Of a DNA stretch of 64,000 nt, positions 1-8,910 are shown in pieces. The stretch's first letter is position 1, and each line of letters opens with the position of its first letter. Under the pieces are notes generated by a model. It ran no database searches, was not told the origin of the DNA, and saw only the letters and a program-made list of their open reading frames with translations. The translations under genes were made by a program, and so were the position numbers. Source of the DNA: Adlercreutzia equolifaciens (lineage in GTDB: Bacteria > Actinomycetota > Coriobacteriia > Coriobacteriales > Eggerthellaceae); contig NZ_JARFIK010000001.1 of NCBI RefSeq assembly GCF_029076695.1, forward strand, positions 1,054,001 to 1,118,000, given 5' to 3'.

Positions 1-414
1 CTGGAGCAACGTGTTCTGGTGGACGGTGCGCTTTACGAGGGATCCCTTGAGGCCCTCCAGGACGACGAAACAGTGCCGGAGTCGGCCGAGATGACGGTGC
101 GGCTCCAAACCACGGCCGAGGGCCTTGAAGCGGCGCGCGTCCAGAACGAGCTGCGCTCGCTGGAGCGGCTCATTGCGGAAGCGCCCCAGCGCGAGGCCGG
201 CTTTCGTGCCGTGCTGGCCTGGTGCGCCGACGATTCGGGAAAAACTACCCGACAGCTGCAGGAACTTCTGAAAGAGGCCAACCAGCTGGAAACCGAAGAG
301 GCCCGCAGTATCGACGGGCTCCATGCAAGCTATTTCACGGGCGCCCTCGAAGCCGTAGGCGCGCTCGCGTGGAATGGAAAGGCGTGGATTGCCACCGAGA
401 GGGGGCGCGCCTAG
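1..414 (+). CDS. Hypothetical protein, 3' part only
   Basis: The reading frame is open from the first base of the window and ends at 414, so this is the C-terminal 137 residues of a gene that begins upstream. The visible part is acidic and mostly helical in character (many Glu, Ala, Leu), with a more hydrophobic ending around WNGKAWIATERGRA. No family motif is recognised. It stops 53 bases before the molybdoenzyme gene on the same strand, so it may be the preceding gene of the same transcription unit. An internal GTG at 19 could be mistaken for a start; it has no convincing ribosome binding site. Function unknown. Confidence 0.5.
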   Translation: MEQRVLVDGALYEGSLEALQDDETVPESAEMTVRLQTTAEGLEAARVQNELRSLERLIAEAPQREAGFRAVLAWCADDSGKTTRQLQELLKEANQLETEEARSIDGLHASYFTGALEAVGALAWNGKAWIATERGRA

Positions 415-467
415 CGCGCCAAAGGCAGTCTGCGAAAACGTCGAGAGAGAGGAAGAGGAGGAAGTCT

Positions 468-3203
468 ATGAGTGAAGCTACGTTGACCCGTCGCAATTTC
501 CTCATGGTGGCCGGCGCCGCCGCTGCCGCCTGCGCGGCAACGGGCTGCTCGCCCCATATGGAGGAAACCGACATGGCCGACACCGGCGCTGCCGAGGAGG
601 AGCCCGCGGAGCTCGTGCACACGTCGTGCCGCGCCTGCATCTCCAACTGCGGCGTGATTGCGCACGTGCGCAATGGGCGCGTGGTGAAGGTGGAGGGCGA
701 CCCCATCGATCCCATGTCGAAGGGTCGTCTGTGCGCTAAGGGCCTGGCGGCCATCCAGGCGCTGTACAACCCCAACCGCATGAAGTACCCCATGAAGCGC
801 GTGGGCGAGCGCGGCACCAACCAGTGGGAGCGCATCAGCTGGAAGGAGGCCATCGACACCATCGCCGACAATCTTATGGAGATCTACGAAAAGGATCCCA
901 TGAAGCTGGTCATCTCCACCGGTGGCGGCGGCAACCCGCAGTTCTTCGGTCTGCATCGTTTTCTGCAAGCCTTCGGTGGCGGTAACTTCTTCGAGCCGGG
1001 TTGCGCCCAGTGCTACCTGCCCCGTATGTGCACCCAGCCCATGTTGAACGGCTGCAACGATACTTCGATCGCCGACTCTACGGTGGGCGAGATCTACTAC
1101 GAGGACGCCGTGCCGAACTGCTTGGTCATGTGGGGCACCGATCCGTCCCAGAGCCACGTGCCCTCGGGCGGTCGCGCGGTGAACAACCTGCGCATGAAGG
1201 GCATGAAGACCGTGGTAGTGGACCCGCGCTTCACCCCCGACGCCGCCAAGGCCGACGTGTGGCTGCCCATTCGCCCCGGAACCGACGTGGCCATGACCAA
1301 CGGTTGGGCTCGCTACATCATCGAGAACAAGCTCTACGATGAGGAATGGTGCGTGAAGTGGACCAACCTGCCCTTCCTCATCAATGAGGAGACCATGCTG
1401 CTCTATCACGCCGACGAGTTGGGCATCGGCAGTGCCGACGAGTACGTGGTGTGGGACGGCAACACCAATGCGCCGGCCGCTATGCCGTGGCCCCAGGACG
1501 AGTCCCTGGCCCCCGTGCTCGATGGCGAGTTCGAAGTCAAGGGCAAGAAGAGCCGCACTGCCTTCCGCGCGGTGTGGGACAACTGCGCCGAGTGGACCCT
1601 TGAGCGTACCGCCGAGGTCACCTGGTGCGAGGCCGACGCCATTGAAGCAGCCGTGAAGACCTACTGCGAGGGTTCGCCGCATTCCGGTATCTCCATCGGC
1701 GTGGCCACCGACCAGTATGCCCAGTCGGCCCAGGTGCCCGAGGGCGTGACCATCATCGAGTCCCTCATGGGCAACGCCTGCCATCAGGGCAACACCATCC
1801 AGAGCCGCAAGAACCAATCGCTTGGTACTTACTTCCTGTTCCCGTTCAACCTGTTCGGTCCCACGCCGCTTTCGCCGACCGAGGACGTGGTGAGCCGCCG
1901 TCTGGGCGTTATCGAGCACAAGGGCCTGAACTACTGGATGGCCTCGCACATCCCCACCATCATGGAGGCCATGAACACCGGCGAGCCCTACCAGCCGGAA
2001 ATGTGGATCGACCGTTCCGGCAACAAGCTGGCCATGGTGGGCGGTGCGGGCACCTTCCTCGAGGCCATGAAGAAGATGAAGTTCATCGTGCATATGTACA
2101 TGTATCCCACGACGACTTCCATCGAGCTGGCCGACCTCATTCTGCCCACGGCCGAATGGCTGGAGACCGCCTACGGCGCCGATCGTTGCAACGTGTGGCT
2201 CATTCGCCGCGACGTGGTGCACACCTTCGAGCATGTGGACGAGACGCTCATTTGGTCGTGGATTGTGGCGGCTCTGGCTGATCGTGGCCACAGAGAGGCC
2301 CAGATGGCCTTCGAGGCAGACAATTGCGGTGCCGCTGGCCCCTATTGGCGTACCTACGACGAGTACAAGGGCTACCTGGCCGCCTTCATGAGCCAGTCCT
2401 TCGGCGAGCAGTGGACGTGGGACGAGTGCTGCGAGAAGCTGCCGGCCGAGTTCATGCCCATGGAGGAGTGGATCACCTCGAGCTACGAGAGCTACGAGCA
2501 GGCTGACCCCGAGACAGGTCTGCCCGCCGGCTTTGCCACCAACTCCCACCGTATGGAGCCCTACGGCGAGGCCATGACCATCATGGGCCGTACGGGCGGT
2601 CCCCAGGGATCGTCGTTCTGGGACGGCTACGTGCTGCCGCCAGCGTCCGTGGACTATCTGCCGCTGCCGCGCTACGAGGAGCCGGCCGAGTCGCCGCTGT
2701 CCGACGAGGACTTCCCCTACGTGCTCACCGAGGGCCGTGTGCCTATGTACCATCACGGCACCCTGCGCAACGTTCCCTGGATTCGCGAGATGTATCCCGT
2801 GCCGCAGACCTGGGTAAACCCGGTCACCGCAGCCGAGATTGGCGTGGAAGAGGGCGACTGGTGCTTCGTGGAAAGCCGTCGTGGCAAGATTCAGGGCCGC
2901 ATCCATATCACCGAGGGCATCGCGCCCAAGGTCATCTATCAGGAGCGCTTCTGGAACCCGGAGCTTATGGATTCCGACGACCCGAGCCGCGCTTGGAAGG
3001 CCATGAATGTGAATGTGCTGACCAAGAACGATGCTCCTTACAATCCCGAGTTCGGCACGTACACGCTGCGCGGTTTCACCGTCAACGTGACCCGCGCCGA
3101 CAGCGCCCCCGAGGGCGTGTGGGTGGAGCCGGCGGAGTTCACGCCGTGGCTGCCCGAGGTAACCGACGAAACGGGAGGAGGTTATGCCGTCTATGACGCG
3201 TAA
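468..3203 (+). CDS. dmsA: Tat-exported molybdopterin oxidoreductase, DMSO reductase family catalytic subunit
   Basis: A 911-residue catalytic subunit carrying bis-MGD molybdenum and one [4Fe-4S] cluster; substrate not predictable. Start ATG 468 follows GAGGAGGAAG and places a twin-arginine signal at the N-terminus (TRRNFLMV, then an Ala-rich stretch and a lipobox-like ATGC). The FeS motif is C54-x2-C57-x3-C61-x27-C89. The likely molybdenum-ligand region is EPGCAQCYLPR (Cys179 or Cys182), unlike the Ser of classical DmsA. The C-terminal MGD-binding domain follows (about 750-911). Eggerthellaceae use many such enzymes for dimethyl sulfoxide, other electron acceptors and catechol dehydroxylation, so the dms name marks family, not substrate. 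FeS subunit, TorD chaperone and membrane anchor follow in one operon, making a membrane-bound extracytoplasmic terminal reductase the best reading. Confidence 0.9.
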   Translation: MSEATLTRRNFLMVAGAAAAACAATGCSPHMEETDMADTGAAEEEPAELVHTSCRACISNCGVIAHVRNGRVVKVEGDPIDPMSKGRLCAKGLAAIQALYNPNRMKYPMKRVGERGTNQWERISWKEAIDTIADNLMEIYEKDPMKLVISTGGGGNPQFFGLHRFLQAFGGGNFFEPGCAQCYLPRMCTQPMLNGCNDTSIADSTVGEIYYEDAVPNCLVMWGTDPSQSHVPSGGRAVNNLRMKGMKTVVVDPRFTPDAAKADVWLPIRPGTDVAMTNGWARYIIENKLYDEEWCVKWTNLPFLINEETMLLYHADELGIGSADEYVVWDGNTNAPAAMPWPQDESLAPVLDGEFEVKGKKSRTAFRAVWDNCAEWTLERTAEVTWCEADAIEAAVKTYCEGSPHSGISIGVATDQYAQSAQVPEGVTIIESLMGNACHQGNTIQSRKNQSLGTYFLFPFNLFGPTPLSPTEDVVSRRLGVIEHKGLNYWMASHIPTIMEAMNTGEPYQPEMWIDRSGNKLAMVGGAGTFLEAMKKMKFIVHMYMYPTTTSIELADLILPTAEWLETAYGADRCNVWLIRRDVVHTFEHVDETLIWSWIVAALADRGHREAQMAFEADNCGAAGPYWRTYDEYKGYLAAFMSQSFGEQWTWDECCEKLPAEFMPMEEWITSSYESYEQADPETGLPAGFATNSHRMEPYGEAMTIMGRTGGPQGSSFWDGYVLPPASVDYLPLPRYEEPAESPLSDEDFPYVLTEGRVPMYHHGTLRNVPWIREMYPVPQTWVNPVTAAEIGVEEGDWCFVESRRGKIQGRIHITEGIAPKVIYQERFWNPELMDSDDPSRAWKAMNVNVLTKNDAPYNPEFGTYTLRGFTVNVTRADSAPEGVWVEPAEFTPWLPEVTDETGGGYAVYDA

Positions 3204-3798
3204 CGCCATTGTTGTCGACCTGAACCGCTGCATCGGCTGCTTCGGTTGCGAGGTCGCGTGTAAGCAAGAGAACGACGTGCCCCTGGGCCAGTACTGGAGC
3301 CGGGTGACCCCGGTGGGCCCCCAGGGAACGTTTCCGAACATCGAGCAGTACTGGCTGCCCACGATGTGCCAGCAGTGCACCGGCGCTCCGTGCGTGGAGG
3401 TATGCCCGACGGGTGCGTCCTACCGCGACGAGGAGACGGGCATTGTACTCATCGACCAGGAGAACTGCATCGGCTGCGAGTCCTGCCTTTCGGCCTGCCC
3501 CTACGGGGTGCGCGCTCTGAACGAGGCCGAGAACGTGGTGGGGAAGTGCACGCTGTGCAAGCCCCTTACGGACAAGGGCGAGCTGCCCGCTTGCGTGAAG
3601 GCCTGCTGCGGCGAGGCGCGCTTCTACGGCGATCTTGACGATCCGGAAAGCGATGCCTCGAAGGCCGTGGCCGCCTACGATGCCGCCGATTGTCATCAGT
3701 TGGCCGACGACGGCAACGGGCCGAGCACTATTTACCTGCTCTCGCCGAAGTACGCCACTTGGGTGAGCGACGACGCCGTGCAGGTGAGCAACGCCTAA
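3184..3798 (+). CDS. dmsB: 4Fe-4S ferredoxin-type electron-transfer subunit of the molybdoenzyme
   Basis: A 204-residue DmsB/NrfC-type protein that passes electrons from the membrane subunit to the catalytic subunit. Four cysteine clusters are visible: CIGCFGCEVAC near the N-terminus, CQQCTGAPCVEVCP, CIGCESCLSACP, and the split CTLC ... CVKACC set, fitting four [4Fe-4S] centres. There is no signal peptide, as expected for a subunit carried across with the Tat-bearing partner. The start ATG 3184 overlaps the end of the catalytic gene by 20 bases and sits just behind GGGAGGAGG; ATG 3193 (MTRNAIVVDL) is a possible alternative with wider spacing. Length is typical of the family. Confidence 0.92.
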   Translation: MPSMTRNAIVVDLNRCIGCFGCEVACKQENDVPLGQYWSRVTPVGPQGTFPNIEQYWLPTMCQQCTGAPCVEVCPTGASYRDEETGIVLIDQENCIGCESCLSACPYGVRALNEAENVVGKCTLCKPLTDKGELPACVKACCGEARFYGDLDDPESDASKAVAAYDAADCHQLADDGNGPSTIYLLSPKYATWVSDDAVQVSNA

Positions 3799-3861
3799 GT
3801 TTTGATGTATCCCGCGGGTCATTCCCTCACCCCTCCCTGGGAAATGGCCCGCTCTTCTTGG

Positions 3862-3893
3862 GAGGGCAGCGGCAGGACCGCTGCCCTCTTTCC
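3862..3893 (+). terminator. Intra-operon hairpin, terminator or attenuator
   Basis: A perfect 11-bp stem (3862-3872 with 3878-3888), five-base loop, followed by TTTCC. It lies between the FeS-subunit gene and the TorD-like gene. It may reduce transcription of the chaperone and anchor genes relative to the two enzyme subunits, or protect the 3' end of the upstream message. The T-tract is short, so partial termination is more likely than a full stop. Confidence 0.6.
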
Positions 3894-3913
3894 TCACAGA
3901 AAGGACCGCGCCT

Positions 3914-4588
3914 ATGACTGCTTCAGATTCGTCTCCGGCGGTTGAAGAGACGCGCGCGTTCTTTGAGAACGCCGCTGTGTTCTATCCGCTGCTCAGCAGC
4001 ATCTTCTATCTTGAATTGACCGAAGAGCAGATCGACGGCTTGGCAGAAAGCGGCTTTGCCTTTCCCGACGACGGGTCTGCCATGGGCGATGCCTGCGCGC
4101 GGCTGCGTCGCTATTTGGCACGGCGGGGGGCGACGGCGCGCCAAGATCTGGCCGTCGACTACGCCCGCATCTTTCTGGCCGCCGGTGTCTATGAGGGCGA
4201 GACGGCGGTACCCTACGAGAGCGTGTACACGTCGCCCGAGGGCATTATGATGCAGGACTCTCGTGACGAGGTGGTGCGCGTGTACCGCCGCAACGGCCTG
4301 GTCATTCCCTTGGATCTGCAGGTACCGGAGGATCACCTGGCTTTCGAGCTGGAGTTCATGGCCCATCTGAGCAAGCGCATTGAGGCGGCTCTGGGTACGG
4401 GAGAAGACGCGCGCTCTTTGATGGAGGAGCAGCGGCAGTTCATCGACGAGCACCTGCTCAATTGGGTGCCAGCGCTGCAGAAGCGAGTCGAGAGCTTTGC
4501 GAAGCTGCCCTTCTATCCGGCCATGGTGGCGCTGACCCTCTGTTATGTGCGCGAGAACCGAGCAGTCCTCGAGGAGGCGCTGTCATGA
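3914..4588 (+). CDS. TorD/DmsD-family molybdoenzyme maturation chaperone
   Basis: A 224-residue all-helical cytoplasmic chaperone. Members of the family bind the Tat signal of their partner molybdoenzyme, proofread cofactor insertion and hold back export. The family hallmark is seen as VPEDHLAFELEFMAHL near residue 140, together with YARIFL and PYESVYTS in the first half. Start ATG 3914 follows AGAAAGGA. The stop codon overlaps the start of the next gene (ATGA), so translation of the anchor is probably coupled. Its position between the FeS subunit and the anchor makes the upstream Tat protein the obvious client. Confidence 0.88.
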   Translation: MTASDSSPAVEETRAFFENAAVFYPLLSSIFYLELTEEQIDGLAESGFAFPDDGSAMGDACARLRRYLARRGATARQDLAVDYARIFLAAGVYEGETAVPYESVYTSPEGIMMQDSRDEVVRVYRRNGLVIPLDLQVPEDHLAFELEFMAHLSKRIEAALGTGEDARSLMEEQRQFIDEHLLNWVPALQKRVESFAKLPFYPAMVALTLCYVRENRAVLEEALS

Positions 4589-5343
4589 TCTTCGCCGTGG
4601 TTCTGGCCTTAACCGTGCTGGGGTGCTTTCTCTTTCGCCGAGTTGTAGCCGCGCATCCAGCGCTCCTGTACGGATTCGCCTTGGTAGTGGACGTTGCCTA
4701 TTTGGCCGCCGACTACCTGGATGCGCCCTTCTGGCTGTGGTCGCCTCTGTTCGTGCTGGTGCAGAAGTGCATGCTCTCTTTGGCGTTGTTCACGGTGGTC
4801 ATGTACATCGGATGCTTTCCACACAGCTCGCGGGTATCCTACTGGCTGCGTCCCGTGCGCGCCGAACTGTCCATTGCCGCCTGTCTTTTGGCGGCGGGTC
4901 ACATGGCGGCCTATCTGGGCACCTATGTGTCGCGTTTTGTGGCGGGAAGCGCTCGCGGCAACGTGGCCGTGGCCTTTGCCGTGGCCCTGGGCCTGTTGGT
5001 GCTCATTTTGGTGCTGGGCATCACGTCGCTCCATTCGATCAAACGGCGCATGCCCTCCGAACGCTGGAAGCAGGTGCAGAAGTGGGCCTATCCTTTCTTC
5101 GGTCTGATCTATGTGCACTTGGCTTTGATGCTGGCCCCGTCGGCTTTGGGCGGAGGAGCGAGCGCCCAGGAGAGTCTGGCGGTATACACGGCGGTGTTCG
5201 GTGTGTACGCCGTGGCGCGGGTGGCGCGCGCCTTGGCCGAGCATCGGGAAGCGTCTGCATCACTTCGCGAGATGCCGCCAAATCCGAGCGAGCCGCTGTC
5301 GGGACTGGGGGAGGACGAGTGGCAAGAGGCGCCGTCCGTCTGA
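4585..5343 (+). CDS. Membrane anchor, ferric-reductase-like/MsrQ-type haem b subunit
   Basis: A 252-residue membrane protein with about six or seven hydrophobic segments over residues 1-225 and a charged C-terminal tail (about 226-252). It resembles the ferric-reductase-like fold (MsrQ/YedZ) rather than DmsC or NrfD: the pattern TSLHSIKRRMPSERWKQVQK followed by YVHLAL is typical of that group. Conserved His residues within helices (for example in AAGHMAAYLGTY and YVHLAL) are candidates for haem b ligation. The likely role is to take electrons from the quinone pool and hand them to the FeS subunit outside the membrane. It is last in the operon and overlaps the TorD gene by four bases. Confidence 0.78.
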   Translation: MIFAVVLALTVLGCFLFRRVVAAHPALLYGFALVVDVAYLAADYLDAPFWLWSPLFVLVQKCMLSLALFTVVMYIGCFPHSSRVSYWLRPVRAELSIAACLLAAGHMAAYLGTYVSRFVAGSARGNVAVAFAVALGLLVLILVLGITSLHSIKRRMPSERWKQVQKWAYPFFGLIYVHLALMLAPSALGGGASAQESLAVYTAVFGVYAVARVARALAEHREASASLREMPPNPSEPLSGLGEDEWQEAPSV

Positions 5344-5500
5344 GGCATCTCCTCTAAGGGGTGAATGGGTAACGGCGGCGTTTCGGCTGCTTCTTGCTTT
5401 TATGACGGACGAGCCTTCTCCATAGAAGGCTTCACGAGGAGAGCGTACCGTGTTTTTTGAACCCTGAACAGGGGAAGACGCAAACCCTAAGGAGCCCATC

Positions 5501-6988
5501 ATGGCTGAGACCACTCCGTCCTTCACCGTCACCATCAATGACGGCGCCAAGGGCACCAAGCCCGAGCCGACTATTCCCGAGCCGGCATCGGTAACCCGTA
5601 CCTGGACCAACGGCAAGGAAACCCTTACCTACGAAACCACCGCTGAGATGATGCCGGTGCACACCGACGATGGTACGCTCATCGGGCACATGTTCGCGCT
5701 GTCCTATGTGACCGATCTTGAGGACAAGTCCGACCGTCCCGTCACCTTCTGCTGGAACGGCGGCCCTGGCGGATCTTCCGCTATGGTGAATATCGGCGGT
5801 ATGGGCCCGCGCCACGTGCCCATTTCCAGCCAGAAGCAGCTGCCCTGCCCCACGGCTCCGGAAGACAATCAGTGGTCGATGCTTCCCATCACTGACCTGG
5901 TGTACATTGATGCCTTCGGCACCGGTTATTCCAAGGTGAGCCCGAACTACGATGCCAAGAAGGTCTGGGGCGTCGACGGCGACGCCGATGCCTTTGCCCG
6001 CGGCATTGCCCAGTGGCTGACCACCCACAAGCGCTGGGATGCGCCGCTGTACCTGTACGGCGAGTCCTACGGCACCATGCGTAACTCGGTGCTGATGCGC
6101 GTGCTGGGCGAGCGCGGTATTGCCCTGACCGGCGTAGTCGAGCAGTCCACCATTCTGGACTACGCGCCGACACTGTCCGGTAACGACCTGTACTATATGG
6201 GCATGCTGCCTGTCTACGCCGCCACGGCTAACTACTTCAAGAAGGCCGGCGTGGGCGTTGACCAGTTCGAGTGGTTCGACAAGGCTTGGAAGTTCGTGGA
6301 CGAGAAGTACGGCCGCGCGCTGATTGCCAGCGATTCCATCACGCCTGAGGAAGAGCGCGCCATTGCTGAGGAAATGAGCGAGCTCATCGGTCTGTCCGCC
6401 GATTTCTGCCAGGCCAAGCACCTGCGCATCGAGCTGGACACCTTCCGCAAGAACATCATGGCCGACGAGGGCCTGTTCACCGGCCGCTATGACACGCGCT
6501 TCACCGAGCCGGCCTATATGGACGTGCAGGGCGACAACGAGTTCTTCGCTGGCGAGGATCCGTCGGGCGACGCCATTATGACGCCGGACGAGTCCGCCTG
6601 GATGATGCTCGTGCAGGAAACGGGCTTCAAGGGCTCGCCGAACAACGTGCTGCTGTCCTTCAAGGTGAATGAGGACTGGAACTGGACCCATCAGGCGCCC
6701 GGCACCATGGGCAGCCCCGTGTGCCCGAACACCGCCTACGACATGGGCACGGCCCTGCGCCGCAACCCCTACTGCCGCGTGCTGTTCTTCGGCGGCATCC
6801 ACGACGCCGCTACGCCGTTCTGGAACGTGAAGCACTCCATCTCGAAGATGTTCCTGCCCGAGAGCATCACCGACCGCATCGAGTACCACGTGCACGAGAA
6901 TGGCCACATGGCCTACGAGGATCAGCCTACCCTCGAGAAGATGGGCCCCGAGCTGGCCGCCTTCTACGACAAGCGCCATCAGAAGTAA
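5501..6988 (+). CDS. Peptidase S10 family serine carboxypeptidase-like protein
   Basis: A 495-residue alpha/beta-hydrolase. S10 hallmarks are present: the oxyanion motif WNGGPGGSS (residues 85-93), nucleophile elbow GESYG (Ser189), acid in GGIHDAATPF (Asp435) and base in ENGHMAY (His469). The family removes C-terminal residues from peptides; some members act as acyltransferases. There is no signal peptide or lipobox, which is unusual since most S10 enzymes are secreted or vacuolar, so this one probably acts on cytoplasmic peptides. Start ATG 5501 lies behind CCCTAAGGAG. It is a single-gene unit: a 157-base leader with a small hairpin (5413-5430) precedes it and a strong terminator follows. 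Confidence 0.88.
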   Translation: MAETTPSFTVTINDGAKGTKPEPTIPEPASVTRTWTNGKETLTYETTAEMMPVHTDDGTLIGHMFALSYVTDLEDKSDRPVTFCWNGGPGGSSAMVNIGGMGPRHVPISSQKQLPCPTAPEDNQWSMLPITDLVYIDAFGTGYSKVSPNYDAKKVWGVDGDADAFARGIAQWLTTHKRWDAPLYLYGESYGTMRNSVLMRVLGERGIALTGVVEQSTILDYAPTLSGNDLYYMGMLPVYAATANYFKKAGVGVDQFEWFDKAWKFVDEKYGRALIASDSITPEEERAIAEEMSELIGLSADFCQAKHLRIELDTFRKNIMADEGLFTGRYDTRFTEPAYMDVQGDNEFFAGEDPSGDAIMTPDESAWMMLVQETGFKGSPNNVLLSFKVNEDWNWTHQAPGTMGSPVCPNTAYDMGTALRRNPYCRVLFFGGIHDAATPFWNVKHSISKMFLPESITDRIEYHVHENGHMAYEDQPTLEKMGPELAAFYDKRHQK

Positions 6989-7016
6989 GACCGGCGCAAA
7001 ACGCTCGGTACGAAGA

Positions 7017-7057
7017 GGGGGCTTCCGCCATGGTCGGCGGAAGCCCCCTTGTTTGTT
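7017..7057 (+). terminator. Rho-independent terminator of the S10 peptidase gene
   Basis: A perfect 13-bp GC-rich stem (7017-7029 with 7036-7048), loop ATGGTC, then TTGTTTGTT. It begins 28 bases after the peptidase stop codon. The convergent PAP2 gene ends at 7089, so the stem also separates the two converging units. Confidence 0.9.
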
Positions 7058-7088
7058 CCCCGGGCGCGTTGATTGCGCTTGGACGGCC

Positions 7089-7673
7089 CTAGGCATTCGT
7101 AGCGGGATGTCGCTTGCTCCAGGCGGCCATGATTTTTGCAGCGGCAAAGCCGGCGGCCAGGCCGATCAGGCAGCCGGCAAGTACGTCGGTGGGGTAGTGA
7201 ACGTAGCAGTACAGGCGCGAGAGCCCCATCAGGATGGCCACCACCAGGGCGCCAATGGCCAGGGCGCGAGGCGCACGGGGGTCGCGCATGAACAGGAGGG
7301 CACCGGCGCAGGCGAAGGCCGCGGTGGTGTGCCCCGAGGGAAACGACGAGCCATGCGGCCGGGGGATGAGCATGATGACCTCGGGATTCACGTCGCAAGG
7401 CCGAGGGCGCATGAGCAAGGGCTTGATGGTGAGATTGGTGACCAGGGCGCCCAAGGCGATGGCCACGAGCACGGCCACCCCCAGCTTGCGGGTGCGCGGG
7501 ATGCAGCACAACACCAGGCCCGTGAAGATGAACAGGGCACCGGCATTCCCCAAGCTGGTGAAGGTCGCTACCAGCATATCGAGCCACCCCGTGTGGATGG
7601 TCTGAATGGCATCGAGAATGACAAGTTCGTTCACAAAATTCCAGGGCGGCGAGATAGCCCGATCGCGCCCCAC
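7089..7673 (-). CDS. PAP2-superfamily membrane phosphatase
   Basis: About 194 residues with five or six membrane segments. The three PAP2 motifs are present in order: KPLLMRPRP, PSGHTTAAF, and SRLYCYVHYPTDVL. Such enzymes dephosphorylate undecaprenyl pyrophosphate or phosphatidic-acid-type lipids at the outer membrane face. The start is uncertain. GTG 7673 is open but sits directly on the purine-rich GGAAGGA; an internal GTG at 7634 (giving NELVILDAIQ) would keep all motifs and yield 181 residues. The gene stands alone, convergent with the S10 peptidase gene. Confidence 0.85.
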   Translation of the reverse strand: MGRDRAISPPWNFVNELVILDAIQTIHTGWLDMLVATFTSLGNAGALFIFTGLVLCCIPRTRKLGVAVLVAIALGALVTNLTIKPLLMRPRPCDVNPEVIMLIPRPHGSSFPSGHTTAAFACAGALLFMRDPRAPRALAIGALVVAILMGLSRLYCYVHYPTDVLAGCLIGLAAGFAAAKIMAAWSKRHPATNA

Positions 7674-7758
7674 TCCTTCCGTCTCCCACCCTACAGGAAA
7701 GCCCCTATCGGGGCAACTCTTGGGAAGGGGAGACTTCTGGCAACGCTCGTTGCGAAAG

Positions 7759-8451
7759 CTAGTGCTTCCAGGTGAAGGGCGCGTCTTCGCCGGCTCCTAC
7801 CTCGAAGTGGTATTTCGCAATGCCCAAGTCCACTTTGGTGTAGGGGCCCATCTTGGTTTTGGCGATAACCTCCCAGGTGCCGTCGGGCTGCTGACGGCCC
7901 AGGCGGAAGGTGAACTTCTGCTGGTTCAGGGCCGTGGGCGCCAGCAAGGCGGCATCGACGCCGTGGCGGAACCAGTCGGGGGCGGTGTCGTAATCGGGGC
8001 TTACTTGCTGGGGCGTTTTCGACGTGTGCGGCGTGCCGGGGGTTGTGCCGTAGCCCAAGGCCACCACGCAGCGCAGCGATTCGCCGAAGTCCACGTTGTA
8101 GGCACCCTGCACCTGCTTGTAGGTTTGGCCGACCCAGCAGCTGTTGATGCCCAGTTGTTGGGCGCGCAGGACAATTTGCTCGCCGTAATAGCCTGAGGAG
8201 TTGTCTAGCTCTTTGCCGTCCGGCCCGATAACGGCCAGATAGTTGTTAGCGTTGGCGAAGCCTACCTTGCGAGCCAGGAAGCTAGTGAAGGCAAGGGGCT
8301 CGTTGAGCACCAGTTTGAAGCCCATCCAGCTTTCTTCGTTGATGATGTCGATGAAGGCTTGTAGATGTTCAACGGCGTCATCGGCGAGGGGGCGGTCTTC
8401 AAAGGTGCGCACCGCATGGCGCTGCTCCATGGCTTCTTGCAGGGGAATCAT
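7759..8451 (-). CDS. Nitroreductase-family flavoprotein (TM1586-like)
   Basis: A 230-residue protein that opens with the nitroreductase signature RHAVRTFEDRPL, the FMN-phosphate-binding region. The pattern of the rest, including NYLAVIGPDG, SCWVG and a repeated half with PDWFRHGVDAALLAPTALNQQ, fits the group in which two half-domains form a pseudo-dimer in one chain. It probably reduces a quinone or nitro-type substrate with NAD(P)H; the true substrate is not predictable. Start ATG 8451 has AGGAG directly upstream. It reads away from the 104-residue gene that precedes it on the same strand. Confidence 0.82.
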   Translation of the reverse strand: MIPLQEAMEQRHAVRTFEDRPLADDAVEHLQAFIDIINEESWMGFKLVLNEPLAFTSFLARKVGFANANNYLAVIGPDGKELDNSSGYYGEQIVLRAQQLGINSCWVGQTYKQVQGAYNVDFGESLRCVVALGYGTTPGTPHTSKTPQQVSPDYDTAPDWFRHGVDAALLAPTALNQQKFTFRLGRQQPDGTWEVIAKTKMGPYTKVDLGIAKYHFEVGAGEDAPFTWKH

Positions 8452-8535
8452 GGGAACTCCTGTCTCTTGGTCTGCCCTTATTGTAGGGGGACGACTGCGG
8501 GAGCCCCTTGTGAAATCTGAGTGTTTGACGTATCG

Positions 8536-8573
8536 AAAGAAACGCCCCGTCTCGCGAGATGCAAGACGGGGCG
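8536..8573 (-). terminator. Rho-independent terminator, minus strand
   Basis: Read on the minus strand, CGCCCCGTCT and AGACGGGGCG form a 10-bp stem (8564-8573 with 8543-8552), 11-base loop, followed by TTTCTTTC. It ends the small gene at 8596-8910 and isolates it from the nitroreductase gene. Confidence 0.85.
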
Positions 8574-8595
8574 CTCATGTCGAAAAAGGGCGCGG

Positions 8596-8910
8596 CTAGC
8601 AGCCAAGGGTCTCGTCCATGTCGTAGGGCATGCGCTTGACCAGTTCGCAGTACTCCTGGATTTGCTGACGAGTCTCATGATCGAACAACGCGATGTGCTC
8701 ATGCAGCTCCTGGGAGAACTGCTTCACGGGCCAACGACGCTCTTCCTTGTCGCGGCCGTCGTCGCCTTCGATGCCGCGGGCCCATGCCTCGGCAGCTTCT
8801 TCGGCGTGGCGCAGCTTCTCGGGGATGTCCACCGATTGGTCGGCGTTGATGGCCTTAATGATCTTGTCCTGCTTGGCGATGATCTTCTCAAGCAATTCCT
8901 TGTTCTGCAT
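8596..8910 (-). CDS. Small helical hypothetical protein
   Basis: A 104-residue soluble protein, highly charged and predicted largely helical (MQNKELLEKIIAKQDKI at the start; long runs of Glu, Lys, Arg and Gln). It has no signal peptide, membrane segment or recognisable catalytic motif, and ends in a Cys. The start ATG 8910 has a clear AAGGAGG upstream and a proper terminator follows, so this is a real gene. Function unknown; no neighbour suggests a role. Confidence 0.75.
   Translation of the reverse strand: MQNKELLEKIIAKQDKIIKAINADQSVDIPEKLRHAEEAAEAWARGIEGDDGRDKEERRWPVKQFSQELHEHIALFDHETRQQIQEYCELVKRMPYDMDETLGC

Noticed and set aside
411-3380. Long open frame of 989 codons on the minus strand opposite the molybdoenzyme genes
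   Set aside because: It is the antisense shadow of a high-GC gene; it has no family motifs, while the plus strand has a Tat signal, FeS motifs and ribosome binding sites.
4116-4131. TTGGCACGG within the TorD-like gene as a sigma-54 promoter
   Set aside because: The -24 half is present but no TTGC follows at the required distance, and it lies inside a coding region.
468-5343. Assigning the molybdoenzyme as a true DMSO reductase or a specific catechol dehydroxylase
   Set aside because: The family in this lineage is too diverse, and the ligand region and anchor do not point to one substrate.
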